Below, piece after piece: positions 28,368 to 38,391 of a DNA stretch of 59,503 nt. The DNA lies in assembly GCF_030824335.1 (NCBI RefSeq), contig NZ_JAVBXX010000016.1, forward strand, positions 1 through 59,503. The letters are read 5' to 3'. This DNA is from Azonexus sp. GTDB lineage: Bacteria; Pseudomonadota; Gammaproteobacteria; Burkholderiales; Rhodocyclaceae. Under the pieces are notes generated by a model. The model made no database searches. It saw only the letters and a program-made list of their open reading frames with translations, and was not told where the DNA came from. Each line of letters begins with the position of its first letter. Within the stretch, counting starts at the first letter, position 1. Made by a program: the position numbers and the translations under genes.

Positions 28368-28808
28368 ATGAAGTGTCGACTGCTTCTTGCTGCGTTGTCC
28401 TTGAGTTTTTCTGCCTCGGTGATGGCGGTGGATTACCGTTCGGTGGCCGTTCCTGCAGCCATCCTCTATGACGCCCCATCGCAGAAGGCAAAAAAGCTTT
28501 ATCTGATCAAGGCGCAAACACCGGTTGAAGTTGTGGTCAGGCTTGAGGGCTGGCTCAAGGTGCGCGATGCCGAAGGTACGCTGGCCTGGATCGAAGCCGC
28601 TCAGTTGGCAGAAGGGCGAACCTTGATTGTTACAGCAGCGACTGGCGAGTTGCGCCAGGCGGAGCAAGCTGATGCACCGCTTGTCGGTCGCTTGGACAAG
28701 TGGGTCGTGCTGGAATATCTCGGTCCGGGTACTACAGGTTGGGTGAAGGCGCGCCATCGCGATGGCGCGACTGGCTTCGTGCGGTCGACGCAGGTCTGGG
28801 GCTTATGA
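28368..28808 (+). CDS. Secreted SH3-domain protein
   Basis: N-terminal signal peptide (RLLLAALSLSFSASVMA), then two bacterial SH3-like stretches (about residues 25-75 and 82-145) with phrases like LEGWLKVRDAEGTLAWI and GTTGWVKARHRDGATGFV. 146 residues, periplasmic; such domains often bind peptidoglycan. Starts four bases after secB and its stop overlaps gpsA (ATGA). The specific role is unknown. Confidence 0.82.
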   Translation: MKCRLLLAALSLSFSASVMAVDYRSVAVPAAILYDAPSQKAKKLYLIKAQTPVEVVVRLEGWLKVRDAEGTLAWIEAAQLAEGRTLIVTAATGELRQAEQADAPLVGRLDKWVVLEYLGPGTTGWVKARHRDGATGFVRSTQVWGL

Positions 28809-29794
28809 AACTGACGCTTTTGGGGGCGGGTGCCTGGGGCACTGCGCTATCCATTGCCTTTGCCAAAGGTAATGACGTCACCCTGTGGTCGCGTGAGGCG
28901 GATGTTGCGGTCGACTTACAAAATAGTCGGGAAAATAAACGGTTTTTCCCTGGCTATCGTTTACCGGACAGTGTTCGTGTTGAAACCGATTTTGCGCTGG
29001 CCGTTGCCGGTGCGGAGTTGCTCATTATCGCAACGCCAATTGCTGGTTTGCGGCCGACTGTCGAACACCTGAAGGCAGTTGCCTGTCGGGTGCCCCTGCT
29101 CTGGGTCTGCAAGGGTTTTGAGGCGGGGTCCGGTAAGTTGGCGCATCAGGTGGTCGGTGACATTCTGGGCGCCGATGCTGTATTCGGCGCGCTGTCCGGT
29201 CCGAGCTTTGCCGAGGAGGTCGCCTCGGGACAACCAACTGCCGTGGCCCTGGCTGCGAATAATCCAGCATTCGCCCGTGAGGCAGCCCGCTCTTTGCATG
29301 CCACCCGCTTGCGTATTTATGCCAATGATGACCTGGTTGGTGTCGAGGTTGGGGGGGCGGTAAAGAATGTGCTGGCCATCGCGACCGGTGTTTGCGATGG
29401 GCTTGGTTTGGGCCTGAATTCGCGGGCGGCGCTGATGACGCGGGGACTGGCCGAGATTGCCCGCCTGGGCGTGGCCTTGGGCGCTCAGCGCGAAACCTTC
29501 ATGGGTTTGGCCGGCATGGGCGATCTGATTCTGACCTGTACCGGTGACTTGTCGCGTAATCGCCGTGTTGGTCTGGCGCTGGCCGAAGGCAAATTGTTGC
29601 CGCAGATACTCGAAGAACTCGGACACGTGGCGGAGGGGGTCTATACCGCACGTGAAACGGACCGTCTGGCCCGGGAGTTGGGCATCGAGATGCCGATCAG
29701 TAGCGCCGTGGCCGCAGTGCTTGATGGCCGTCTCAGTGCCCGTCAGGCACTTGAACAATTGATGGCACGTGACCCGAAGGAAGAAGCGGTCTGA
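28805..29794 (+). CDS. gpsA: Glycerol-3-phosphate dehydrogenase [NAD(P)+]
   Basis: Makes sn-glycerol-3-phosphate for phospholipid synthesis. NAD-binding LTLLGAGAWGTALSIAFA, catalytic region VGGAVKNVLAIATGVCDGL and MTRGLAEIARLGVALG are typical. 329 residues. The longer open frame upstream runs into the SH3 gene; 28805 (ATGA overlap) gives the conserved N-terminus. Last gene of the arsR-to-gpsA run. Confidence 0.96.
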   Translation: MKLTLLGAGAWGTALSIAFAKGNDVTLWSREADVAVDLQNSRENKRFFPGYRLPDSVRVETDFALAVAGAELLIIATPIAGLRPTVEHLKAVACRVPLLWVCKGFEAGSGKLAHQVVGDILGADAVFGALSGPSFAEEVASGQPTAVALAANNPAFAREAARSLHATRLRIYANDDLVGVEVGGAVKNVLAIATGVCDGLGLGLNSRAALMTRGLAEIARLGVALGAQRETFMGLAGMGDLILTCTGDLSRNRRVGLALAEGKLLPQILEELGHVAEGVYTARETDRLARELGIEMPISSAVAAVLDGRLSARQALEQLMARDPKEEAV

Positions 29795-29827
29795 TCGTTG
29801 CCCGTGTGACAAGAGCTTCTTAAGCTG

Positions 29828-30292
29828 TCAGGCAGCATTGCCAAAGCCGGTCTGGCGCCAGGCCTCAAAGACTGTGACGGCTGCAGCATTTGACAGGTTC
29901 AGACTGCGTTGTCCTGCTTGCATGGGCAGGCGCAGCCGGTATTCCGGCGCAAATGAATCGCGTACCTCGGCGGGTAGTCCGGCGGTTTCCTGACCGAAAA
30001 CAAAAACATCGTCTGCTTTGAAGTTGACCGTAAAAAGATTGCGGCTGCCCTTGGTCGTCATGGCAAACATGCGCCGAGGTGATAGTGCTGCGAGGCAGGC
30101 GGCCCAGTCCGGATGACGAACGACTTTGGCGTATTCGTGATAATCCAGTCCGGCTCGGCGCAACTGTTTGTCGCTGAGGTCAAAACCGAGTGGTTCGACC
30201 AGATGAAGTTCAGCGCCGGTATTGGCGCACATGCGGATGATATTGCCGGTATTGGGCGGGATTTCGGGCTGGTATAGGACGACGGCGAACAC
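29828..30292 (-). CDS. trmL: tRNA (cytidine/uridine-2'-O-)-methyltransferase TrmL
   Basis: SPOUT-class enzyme methylating position 34 of certain tRNA-Leu. Family motifs: LYQPEIPPNTGNIIRMCANTG at the N-terminus, VFVFGQETAGLP and the knot segment SLNLSNAAAVTVFEAWRQ. 154 residues, standard. Convergent with gpsA; gap of 33 bases. Confidence 0.95.
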   Translation of the reverse strand: MFAVVLYQPEIPPNTGNIIRMCANTGAELHLVEPLGFDLSDKQLRRAGLDYHEYAKVVRHPDWAACLAALSPRRMFAMTTKGSRNLFTVNFKADDVFVFGQETAGLPAEVRDSFAPEYRLRLPMQAGQRSLNLSNAAAVTVFEAWRQTGFGNAA

Positions 30293-30334
30293 GGCAGGGT
30301 TTCAGGCTGGAAAGCTGCCGATTAAAACATGGAT

Positions 30335-31051
30335 TCACGCTTTCTGGGCGCGTGCCACGATGCCAACATGGATCAGTTGCGCACCGTGCAGGGCAAGAAT
30401 GCGGCTGCATTCGTTGGCGGTGGCGCCAGTAGTCATGACATCGTCGATCAAAAGGACGCGCAGGCCGCTCAGGTCTTCTTGGCACTCAAAGGCGCCACGG
30501 ACATTGCTGTAGCGTTCCTTGAGCGGCAAACTGGCTTGCGGCAGCGTTGCGTTACGCCGTTGCAGGCTCTTGCGGTCGACCGGTATGTGCAGGCATTTTT
30601 CCAGGGTACGGGCAATTTCGGCTGATTGATTGAAGCCGCGTTGGCAAAGGCGCTGTGGATGCAGCGGCAAGGGAATGATGCGATCAAAGACATGCGCGCG
30701 GAGCTTTTCTGCCAAGCGGGTGGCGAACCACTCGGCCAGCACCAGTTGATGTCCGTATTTCAGCGCATGAATCATGCGGTCTACCGGGAAATCATAGCGA
30801 AAAAGCGTGGTGATGCCGGCAAAGTGGGGGGGCTGGACCAGGCAGCTGCCACAACGTTCGCCATGCGTCGTGCTTGTGCCGCATTGGGGGCAGGTGTATT
30901 CCGGCTGGCCGGGAAGGTCTGTCTGGCAGGCTGGGCACAGCAGTTCTGTCCCAGTGTCAGCCAGGCAAAGCAGGCAGCTTCCAGGCAGCCAGGCAGGTCG
31001 TGAGTTTTGCCTATGCGCTTGCAAATCCGCTGGCTGGGGTAAAATTGACAT
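30335..31051 (-). CDS. comF: ComF family phosphoribosyltransferase-like protein
   Basis: Homolog of the competence protein ComF (GntX/YhgH). N-terminal cysteine clusters (CLLC, CPAC, CPQC, CGSC) make a zinc ribbon; the C-terminus has the type I PRTase motif VLLIDDVMTTGAT. 238 residues with start at 31051; the ATG at 31132 would need to read through the bioB promoter. In naturally competent bacteria ComF helps take single-stranded DNA into the cytosol; many non-competent species also have it. Confidence 0.92.
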   Translation of the reverse strand: MSILPQPADLQAHRQNSRPAWLPGSCLLCLADTGTELLCPACQTDLPGQPEYTCPQCGTSTTHGERCGSCLVQPPHFAGITTLFRYDFPVDRMIHALKYGHQLVLAEWFATRLAEKLRAHVFDRIIPLPLHPQRLCQRGFNQSAEIARTLEKCLHIPVDRKSLQRRNATLPQASLPLKERYSNVRGAFECQEDLSGLRVLLIDDVMTTGATANECSRILALHGAQLIHVGIVARAQKA

Positions 31052-31073
31052 CCGGCCCCCCGTTTCGGATAAT
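31045..31073 (+). promoter_or_regulatory. Sigma-70 promoter of bioB
   Basis: TTGACA (31045-31050), 17-bp spacer, GATAAT (31068-31073). The -35 overlaps the divergent comF start codon. Transcription would begin near 31080, leaving too little leader for an ATG at 31086, which supports the bioB start at 31131. Confidence 0.8.
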
Positions 31074-31130
31074 TCATAATTACCGATGGTATTCGCCGTT
31101 GATTTTTCAAGTCTTTTTTCAAGGTCTTCC

Positions 31131-32114
31131 ATGCAAGCCAGTTCCCTCTCCGCTGCTTCTTCCTGTGCCCAATCTGCACCCGTTCGTCGCTGGACAACCG
31201 AGGCTGTTCTGGCACTCTATGAAATGCCGCTGATGGATTTGATTTTTCGCGCCCAGCAAGTTCATCGCGAAAATTTTGATGCCAATGCCATTCAGCGCTC
31301 AGCGTTGTTGTCTGTCAAGACGGGAGGGTGTTCGGAGGATTGCAGTTATTGCTCGCAGTCAGCTCGTTACGACACTGATCTGGCCCGTGAGCGACTGATG
31401 CCGATTGGCGAGGTTGTTGCGGCAGCGCAGGCGGCAAAGGACAAAGGGGCGTCTCGCTTCTGTATGGGCGCTGCCTGGCGCGGTCCGAAGGACAACGATC
31501 TGGACAAGGTGCTCGAGATGGTGCGCGAGGTCAAGGCGTTGGGCATGCAGACTTGCGTGACGCTTGGCATGCTCAAGGATGGTCAGGCCGAGAAGCTGAA
31601 GGAAGCCGGCCTTGACTACTACAACCATAACCTGGATACCGACAAGGAATTTTACGGTCAGGTGATCAAGTCGCACACCCACGATGATCGTCTGGATACG
31701 CTCGATCAGGTGCGTGATGCCGGAATCAATGTCTGCTCCGGCGGCATTATCGGGATGGGCGAGTCGCGCAAGAACCGCGCCGCACTGATTGTCCAGTTGG
31801 CCAATCTGCCGGTGCCGCCCGAGTCCGTGCCGATCAATAATCTGGTGCCGATCCCGGGTACGCCGCTGGCTGATAACCCGCGTCTCGATCCTTTCGAGTT
31901 CGTCCGGACGGTCGCTGCCGCCCGTATCACCATGCCGGGCTCGTGGGTTCGTTTGTCAGCCGGGCGTCAGGAAATGAGCGATGAATTGCAGGCGCTGTGT
32001 TTCCTGGCGGGGGCCAATTCGATGTTCTACGGCGACCATTTGCTGACGACGGGCAATCCGGAAGTGGATCGCGACGACGCCTTGTTTGCCCGACTGGGCC
32101 TGAAAGCCGTTTGA
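31131..32114 (+). CDS. bioB: Biotin synthase
   Basis: Radical-SAM enzyme inserting sulfur into dethiobiotin. The CxxxCxxC cluster is in [49 protein letters not shown] and the arginine segment [15 protein letters not shown] are conserved. About 327 residues from the ATG at 31131 (AAGG nearby); an upstream in-frame ATG at 31086 is less likely given the promoter. Overlaps bioC. Confidence 0.96.
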   Translation: MQASSLSAASSCAQSAPVRRWTTEAVLALYEMPLMDLIFRAQQVHRENFDANAIQRSALLSVKTGGCSEDCSYCSQSARYDTDLARERLMPIGEVVAAAQAAKDKGASRFCMGAAWRGPKDNDLDKVLEMVREVKALGMQTCVTLGMLKDGQAEKLKEAGLDYYNHNLDTDKEFYGQVIKSHTHDDRLDTLDQVRDAGINVCSGGIIGMGESRKNRAALIVQLANLPVPPESVPINNLVPIPGTPLADNPRLDPFEFVRTVAAARITMPGSWVRLSAGRQEMSDELQALCFLAGANSMFYGDHLLTTGNPEVDRDDALFARLGLKAV

Positions 32115-33001
32115 GCGCAGATCAGACAGGCGGCGGTTTTGTCGACCGTCGCCAGGTTGCCCGGCGCTTTTCACGCGTCGCGCAGGACTATGGCAATGGC
32201 GATTTTCTTGCTCGGGAAGTCGACCAGCGGATGTTGGAGCGCCTCGACTATGTCAAGTTGGCGCCGCAGCGAATCCTTGATCTCGGTTGCAGTCGTGGCC
32301 GAAGTTTCGATCAATTGAGCCAGCGCTATCCCGAAGCGCAGATGATTGGTCTTGATCTCTCCTTGCCCATGTTGCAAGCAGGGCAAGTGCCCCGCCCGGC
32401 CTGGCAGCGCTGGTTGGGTTTGGGCAAGTCGGTGCCGGCACGGGTCGTGGCGGACGCGCTGCATTTGCCGGTGCAATCGCGGTCGACCGCAATAATCTGG
32501 TCAAATCTGCTGTTGCACTGGCTGGATGATCCGTTGCCAGCGCTGGCAGAGGCGCATCGCGTCCTGGAGGTTGGCGGATTATTGATGTTCTCAACGCTGG
32601 GGCCGGATACGCTCAAGGAACTTCGCGCAGTCTTCGCTGACGGCTATGCGCATACGCAGCGCTTTACCGACATGCACGATCTTGGCGATATGCTGATCGA
32701 ATGTGGCTTTTCCGATCCGGTGATGGATATGGAAGTCATTACCCTGACTTATGACGATCTGGATGCCCTGTTTGGTGATTTGCGTGCGGCAGGCTCAAGT
32801 TGTGCCATGAAGGCCCGGCGCCATGGTTTGACCGGGCGTGGGCGTCTAGCCGCCGTGCGGGAGGGCTATGAAGCCTTGCGTCGGGATGGCAAGCTGCCGG
32901 CGACCTTTGAGATCATTTACGGTCATGCCTGGAAGCCGGAGGCGCGACAGATAGCGGACGGTCGCGCGGTAATCCACGTTGATTGGCCGCGCAAAGGTTA
33001 G
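32111..33001 (+). CDS. bioC: Malonyl-ACP O-methyltransferase BioC
   Basis: SAM methyltransferase that starts pimelate synthesis for biotin. Motif I is [15 protein letters not shown]; then [23 protein letters not shown] and [15 protein letters not shown]. 296 residues. The start is TTG at 32111, overlapping the bioB stop as TTGA and giving the expected N-terminus with [12 protein letters not shown]; the ATG far upstream lies inside bioB. Confidence 0.9.
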   Translation: MSADQTGGGFVDRRQVARRFSRVAQDYGNGDFLAREVDQRMLERLDYVKLAPQRILDLGCSRGRSFDQLSQRYPEAQMIGLDLSLPMLQAGQVPRPAWQRWLGLGKSVPARVVADALHLPVQSRSTAIIWSNLLLHWLDDPLPALAEAHRVLEVGGLLMFSTLGPDTLKELRAVFADGYAHTQRFTDMHDLGDMLIECGFSDPVMDMEVITLTYDDLDALFGDLRAAGSSCAMKARRHGLTGRGRLAAVREGYEALRRDGKLPATFEIIYGHAWKPEARQIADGRAVIHVDWPRKG

Positions 33002-33010
33002 CGCGCGTAC

Positions 33011-33676
33011 TTAATCCGGGCGCTTGCTGAAAAACTTCAGAGGCTTGGCTATCGGGTATTGCGCTACCGGGATTGCCTTGCGTTGGCGATCCTGATGGCG
33101 CCACCACAGCAGAATTGCCAGTCCGGCAGAGTAGGTTAGTGGCCATATCAGCGACCGTTCGGCTGCCTGGCTTAGCCATAGGTAATGCACACACCCCAAA
33201 ATTGCAATGAGATAGATGGTTCGATGGAGTTCCTGCCATTTTCTTCCACCCAGTCGGCGCAATGCCCATTGGTTTGATGTTGCGGCCAATGGAATCAGGA
33301 GTACGAATGCGGCAAAGCCGATGCTGGTGTAAGGATGTTTTATAACATCGCGGGCAATCGCGTCGACCGAGAAAGCGTGGTCCAGGCCGATGAAACAAAG
33401 AAAATGCAGTACACCGTATGCAAAAGTGAACAAGCCGAGCATCCGGCGCAAGCGGATCAGCCAGTGTTGCCCTGTGATTGCCCGAAGTGGTGAAATGCAC
33501 AGCGTCACCAACAGGAAGTTTAGCGTCCAGATGCCGGTCCAGCGCTGCACGGCTTCGACAAGCTTTTCGTCCTGGGGTTGGCCTGATAGCGTATGGGCAA
33601 GCCAGCCGATAGGGAGCAGGCAGATCAGGAAAAGGAAAGGCTTGAGCAGTTTGAGTGCGGTGTTTTTGTCTGTCAT
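33011..33676 (-). CDS. msrQ: Heme-binding membrane subunit MsrQ (YedZ)
   Basis: Ferric-reductase-like membrane protein that feeds electrons to the periplasmic methionine sulfoxide reductase MsrP. About six hydrophobic helices with the histidines of YGVLHFLCFIGLDH, RKWQELHRTIY and GCVHYLWL as heme ligands. 221 residues. The msrP gene, usually adjacent, is not here. Convergent with bioC. Confidence 0.9.
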   Translation of the reverse strand: MTDKNTALKLLKPFLFLICLLPIGWLAHTLSGQPQDEKLVEAVQRWTGIWTLNFLLVTLCISPLRAITGQHWLIRLRRMLGLFTFAYGVLHFLCFIGLDHAFSVDAIARDVIKHPYTSIGFAAFVLLIPLAATSNQWALRRLGGRKWQELHRTIYLIAILGCVHYLWLSQAAERSLIWPLTYSAGLAILLWWRHQDRQRKAIPVAQYPIAKPLKFFSKRPD

Positions 33677-33718
33677 GTGTCTGTTGTTTTGCGGCCGCTG
33701 GCGAACCGCTGTGTTGCC

Positions 33719-34567
33719 TTAGCTTGAAACGTTGAGCGCGCTACGCAGCTCGGCAATATCCTCTTCGGCCTCTTCAACCAGATCTTGGTAGCGGGCCCGG
33801 TCGGCATCCATCAATTCCTGTTCTTCCGGCGTATATTTGCGTGCGGTCCATTCGTTGTCGCAGCCGGCAAGCAAATTGGCAAAATAGAGGACGTCACGTA
33901 TCGTGCAAGGTGTCTCGACATTTTGCAGACTGTCATGATCGCGCACGGCTTCAGCAATGCGTTCTGGCAGACCAAGTGCATAGATAAGGCTTTCGCCAAT
34001 CCCTTCGTGCCAGCCGACGAGCAAATCGAGCAATGCGGCGCGGTCATTCTTGTATTCCGCGTATTCCGTCGCCCGATAGAGCAGGTAGAAAATCCCGATA
34101 TCGTGCACCAGGCCGGCCAGCATCGCTTCGTCCGGGTTGATGCGACCGATGCGACGGGCGAGAACCCGTGCTATCGCGGCAACGTGCAAAGAGTGTTCCC
34201 AGGCGTTGTGAGAAATGCTTTCATAGTTGGCCAGGTTGCGTGATTTCAGCATCTGTTCCATGGCAACAGCCAGCGAAATGGTCCGCACGGAGTCGAAACC
34301 AATGCGGCTGATGGCAGTGGTCAGGTCGTTGATACTTTTGCCCGAAGGGTTGTAGCTGACGGAGTTGGCCAAGCGTAAAAGTTTGCTAGAAATCAGCGGG
34401 TCGACACCAATCACCTTGACGACCCGTTCGAGGCTGGCAAACGGGTCTTTGAGGGTGTTGCGGACAAGCAGGGCAGCATCCATGCAGGTTGGAAAACTGA
34501 TGTCCCCGGAAAGATCGCGGGCGATATCTTCAAGAATACGGAAATGGACGCTGCCTAGTGTGTTCAT
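33719..34567 (-). CDS. HDOD domain signalling protein with retained HD motif
   Basis: HDOD domain spanning most of the protein: VIGVDPLISSKLLRLANS and ISRIGFDSVRTISLAVAM. Unlike many HDOD proteins it keeps His125, His128 and His155-Asp156 (LVHDIG), so metal binding or phosphohydrolase activity is possible. 282 residues, soluble, with an acidic coiled tail. Two bases after the CBS gene, same strand; both are probably regulatory. Target unknown. Confidence 0.85.
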   Translation of the reverse strand: MNTLGSVHFRILEDIARDLSGDISFPTCMDAALLVRNTLKDPFASLERVVKVIGVDPLISSKLLRLANSVSYNPSGKSINDLTTAISRIGFDSVRTISLAVAMEQMLKSRNLANYESISHNAWEHSLHVAAIARVLARRIGRINPDEAMLAGLVHDIGIFYLLYRATEYAEYKNDRAALLDLLVGWHEGIGESLIYALGLPERIAEAVRDHDSLQNVETPCTIRDVLYFANLLAGCDNEWTARKYTPEEQELMDADRARYQDLVEEAEEDIAELRSALNVSS

Positions 34568-34568
34568 G

Positions 34569-35000
34569 TTATCCAGAGATGTAACGTTCGAGTTCTTCGA
34601 TCAGAAATTGCTGGGCACTGATTGTTTCCTTGACCAAGTCGCCAATTGACAGAATGCCCAAGACTTTTCCCTGTTCATCAAGGACGGGCAGGTGGCGGAA
34701 ACGTTTCTCGGTCATCAGTGACATGCACTCTTCCAGCGATGTGTTCAGGCTGACGTAGGCAACGCGGGCGCTCATCAGGTCACGAACCGGTGTTTCCTTC
34801 GACGAACGTTGGTTGCGAATCTGCTTTCGCGCGTAGTCCCGTTCGGAAAAAATGCCGACCAGTTGTTCGCCCTCAAGAACCAGAAGCGCCCCGACATTGT
34901 GCTCGGCCATGATGCACAAAGCGTGATAAACCGTATCGTCGGGCGTTGTCGTGGCCAGGTTTGTCGGTTTGTCGGCAAGTAGTTGCTTGAGTGTTTTCAT
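34569..35000 (-). CDS. CBS-pair domain protein
   Basis: Two CBS motifs fill the protein: the first around TVYHALCIMAEHNVGALLVL, the second around SLEECMSLMTEKRFRHLPVL. 143 residues, cytosolic. CBS pairs bind adenine nucleotides and sense energy state; stand-alone proteins of this kind have poorly known roles. Start at 35000 behind AGAGGCAAACC. Apparently co-transcribed with the HDOD gene. Confidence 0.9.
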   Translation of the reverse strand: MKTLKQLLADKPTNLATTTPDDTVYHALCIMAEHNVGALLVLEGEQLVGIFSERDYARKQIRNQRSSKETPVRDLMSARVAYVSLNTSLEECMSLMTEKRFRHLPVLDEQGKVLGILSIGDLVKETISAQQFLIEELERYISG

Positions 35001-35105
35001 GGTTTGCCTCTTCGTTGTTGGTTTATGTGCGTTCAGTCTAAACTCAGTGCGGAGGCTCGACAAGAAAACCCGATATTCGCGTGTATCAATAATGCGCAGA
35101 CAAAC

Positions 35106-35133
35106 AAAAGGCAGCCCGCCGGGCTGCCTTTTT
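35106..35133 (-). terminator. Terminator after the cytochrome c4 gene
   Basis: Eleven-base stem AAAGGCAGCCC/GGGCTGCCTTT with loop GCC; A residues on the left and T residues on the right make it usable on both strands. The gene that needs it is cytochrome c4 on the minus strand. Confidence 0.88.
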
Positions 35134-35150
35134 GGGGATGCTGTAGCGAA

Positions 35151-35786
35151 TCAGCGCAGGCCGGCAGCGTATTCAGCAACAGCCTGAATTTCAACGTCGG
35201 ACAGCTTTGCGGCAATCATCCGCATCATTTGTTCCGGATCGTTGGCGCGTGCGCCGATACGGAAAGCCTTCAACTGGGCTTCTGTGTATTCGGCAAACTG
35301 ACCAGCAAGACGCGGGTATTGTGCGGGCAGACCTGCACCGGCCGGGCCGTGGCAGCCTGCGCAGGCTGGGACGCCCTTCTTGAAGTCGCCTTGGCGCCAG
35401 AGTTTCTTGCCCAGAGCAATCTTGGTTTCATCCTTGGCTGTTTCCGGCTTTAGCTTCTGGCTGGCAAACCAGGCGGCGACATTTCTCATGTCTTCATCGC
35501 TCAGGGCGGCAACCATGCCCGCCATGATGGCGTTGTCGCGTGCTGCCGGCTTGCCGTCGGCTGCCTTGAAGTTGCTCAGTTGCTTGTAGATGTAGGGTTC
35601 GATCTGACCGGCCAGGTGCGGATTGGCCGAAGTCATGCTGTTCCCGTCAGCGCCGTGACAGGCGACACAGATGGATTCAGCAACAATTTTGCCCTTGGCA
35701 GGATCGGCCTTGGCCGAAGCTTGCTCGGAAGCGTGAGAGAGAACACTGGTGGCAAACAGAATTGCCATTGCCGCGGTACGGATCAT
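35151..35786 (-). CDS. Diheme cytochrome c4
   Basis: Periplasmic two-domain cytochrome c with a signal peptide ([15 protein letters not shown]). Heme sites CVACH (Cys40-His44) and CAGCH (Cys142-His146); each half has a methionine-containing distal segment. 211 residues, typical of c4 electron donors to terminal oxidases. Start behind AGGAGTTCG. Divergent from engB. Confidence 0.93.
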   Translation of the reverse strand: MIRTAAMAILFATSVLSHASEQASAKADPAKGKIVAESICVACHGADGNSMTSANPHLAGQIEPYIYKQLSNFKAADGKPAARDNAIMAGMVAALSDEDMRNVAAWFASQKLKPETAKDETKIALGKKLWRQGDFKKGVPACAGCHGPAGAGLPAQYPRLAGQFAEYTEAQLKAFRIGARANDPEQMMRMIAAKLSDVEIQAVAEYAAGLR

Positions 35787-35895
35787 TTTTCGAACTCCTA
35801 ATGCGCGTAGGTGGGCGCTTTGGCCGGAACGGAAGTCACAAACCTGTTATTCTATATCAGTTCCCCTTTACCTAGGCGGGTTATCCGCGTTTTTT

Positions 35896-36597
35896 ATGCC
35901 TCTGTTCCAGAAGGCGGTTTTTCATACAACCGTCGCCCATCTGCGCGATCTACCCCCGGATTCCATTTGCGAAGTTGCCTTTGCCGGGCGCTCCAATGCG
36001 GGTAAATCTTCGGCAATCAATACCTTGGCTGGGCGGGTTCGCCTGGCTTTTGTCAGCAAGACGCCGGGCCGTACCCAGCATCTGAATTACTTTACGTTGG
36101 CCGATGGAAAATATTTCGTCGACCTTCCCGGCTACGGTTACGCCAAGGCGCCAGAGGAAATCCGCTCGCAGTGGGAGGGGCTGATCGGGCCTTACCTGAG
36201 CAAGCGGCAGCAACTGGCTGGTCTGGTAGTCATCATGGATGTGCGGCGTCCATTTACCGACCTCGACTTGCGACTGATCGACTGGTTTCGACCGACCGGT
36301 CGGCCGATTCATATTTTGTTGTCGAAGGCCGACAAGCTCAGCCGTCAGGAACAAACCAAGGTCTTCCAGTCGGTCAAGGCCGAGATTGCCACCTGGGGTG
36401 ATGCCGCGCTGTATTCCGTGCAGCTTTTCTCCAGCTTGAAGAAAACCGGTGTCGAGGATGCCGAGGCTGTGCTGTCCGGCTGGCTCGATATCGCTAAACC
36501 GGAAAAGCCGGTCAAGGAAAACAAAGGGCCCCCGGATAAGGGGAGTCCGGGGGCCAAAATGCCTCAACGTAGTCAAGGCACCCGCTCAGGGAGGTGA
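35896..36597 (+). CDS. engB: Ribosome biogenesis GTPase EngB (YsxC/YihA)
   Basis: GTPase needed for 50S assembly. Motifs: G1 [10 protein letters not shown]2 region [14 protein letters not shown]3 [18 protein letters not shown] and G4 LSKADKLS. 233 residues, about 25 more than usual because of a basic Pro/Gly/Lys-rich tail. ATG at 35896 gives the family N-terminus. Divergent from cytochrome c4, a neighbourhood seen in other proteobacteria. Confidence 0.95.
   Translation: MPLFQKAVFHTTVAHLRDLPPDSICEVAFAGRSNAGKSSAINTLAGRVRLAFVSKTPGRTQHLNYFTLADGKYFVDLPGYGYAKAPEEIRSQWEGLIGPYLSKRQQLAGLVVIMDVRRPFTDLDLRLIDWFRPTGRPIHILLSKADKLSRQEQTKVFQSVKAEIATWGDAALYSVQLFSSLKKTGVEDAEAVLSGWLDIAKPEKPVKENKGPPDKGSPGAKMPQRSQGTRSGR
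36527..36555. other. Strong GC hairpin in the engB tail
   Basis: Ten-base perfect stem GGCCCCCGGA/TCCGGGGGCC around a 9-nt loop, inside codons of the basic C-terminal tail of engB. There is no T run after it on the plus strand; on the minus strand TTTGTTTT follows. It may affect mRNA stability; no function is certain. Confidence 0.5.
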
Positions 36598-36694
36598 AGC
36601 GGGAGATAGCGCGTGCCATCTGTTTGCTCTGACGTGTCGAGCCAATGGAAGTTCCGCGTTTCGCCATAAATTTTTACAATTTTTTCGAGGTTAG

Positions 36695-37702
<1,008 letters not shown>

Positions 37703-37723
37703 TTGCCGTACGGCACATGGCAA

Positions 37724-37750
37724 AAGGGCGGCTCCTTGGCCGCCCTTGTT
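37724..37750 (+). terminator. Terminator between convergent hemB and slmA
   Basis: Nine-base stem AAGGGCGGC/GCCGCCCTT with loop TCCTTG. It is flanked by AA on the left and GTT on the right, so it may serve both convergent genes; the T runs are short. Confidence 0.65.
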
Positions 37751-37753
37751 CGT

Positions 37754-38356
37754 TTACGTGGTCGCGGCTTGCGACAGGCAGGCCAGGTAAAGCATAGGCC
37801 ACTGTTGCGGCCAGAGGGAGAGCGGTTCGCGGCTGAACCCCGAGCGGGCGTACTGTTCCCAGCGGCCGACCACGTAGCAGCGCAGCAAGTTGGCCAGTGC
37901 GCCAAAGTCGGCGTCCGGTTTCAGGTTTTCCTGAGTTGCCGCGATGCGCAGCGATTGCTTCAGTGCCGCTTCGAGTTTGTCGAGCAAACCATTGATGCGG
38001 GTTTGCAGGCGCTCGTTTTCATTGACCAGCGCGTCGCCGATCAGGACGCGGGTCATGCCGCGATTTTTCTGGGCAAAATTAAGCAGCAGGCCAAGTGTCA
38101 TTTCAACCTGGCGCAATCCGCGTTCTTCTTCGCGCCCGATCTGGTTGATGACACCTAACAGGCTCTGTTCGATGAATTCGATCAGTCCTTCAAACATCTG
38201 CGCCTTGCTGGCGAAGTGGCGATAGAGCGCAGCTTCGGAGCATTCGAGCCGGGCGGCCAGTGCGGCGGTGGTGATTTTTTCCCCTTTCGGGGTTTCCAGC
38301 ATTTCTGCCAGGGTTTGCAGAATCTGCAGGCGACGTTCGCCCGGTTTGCTTGCCAT
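37754..38356 (-). CDS. slmA: Nucleoid occlusion factor SlmA (TetR fold)
   Basis: TetR-type protein that blocks FtsZ assembly over the nucleoid when bound to DNA. N-terminal HTH with KITTAALAARLECSEAALYRHFASKAQMFEGL, then the SlmA core EFIEQSLLGVINQI and the end WPQQWPMLYLACLSQAA. 200 residues. Last gene of an apparent argB-nucleotidase-slmA operon. Confidence 0.9.
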   Translation of the reverse strand: MASKPGERRLQILQTLAEMLETPKGEKITTAALAARLECSEAALYRHFASKAQMFEGLIEFIEQSLLGVINQIGREEERGLRQVEMTLGLLLNFAQKNRGMTRVLIGDALVNENERLQTRINGLLDKLEAALKQSLRIAATQENLKPDADFGALANLLRCYVVGRWEQYARSGFSREPLSLWPQQWPMLYLACLSQAATT

Positions 38357-38391
38357 GAAAGCTTACCCTCTCGTTGATTTTTATGCCGAAA

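Noticed and set aside
32479..32490. The 10-mer as a simple palindromic SalI-type site
   Set aside because: Only two of 18 copies extend to the palindrome GCGGTCGACCGC; the GCA side is conserved and the other side is not, so the word is directional.
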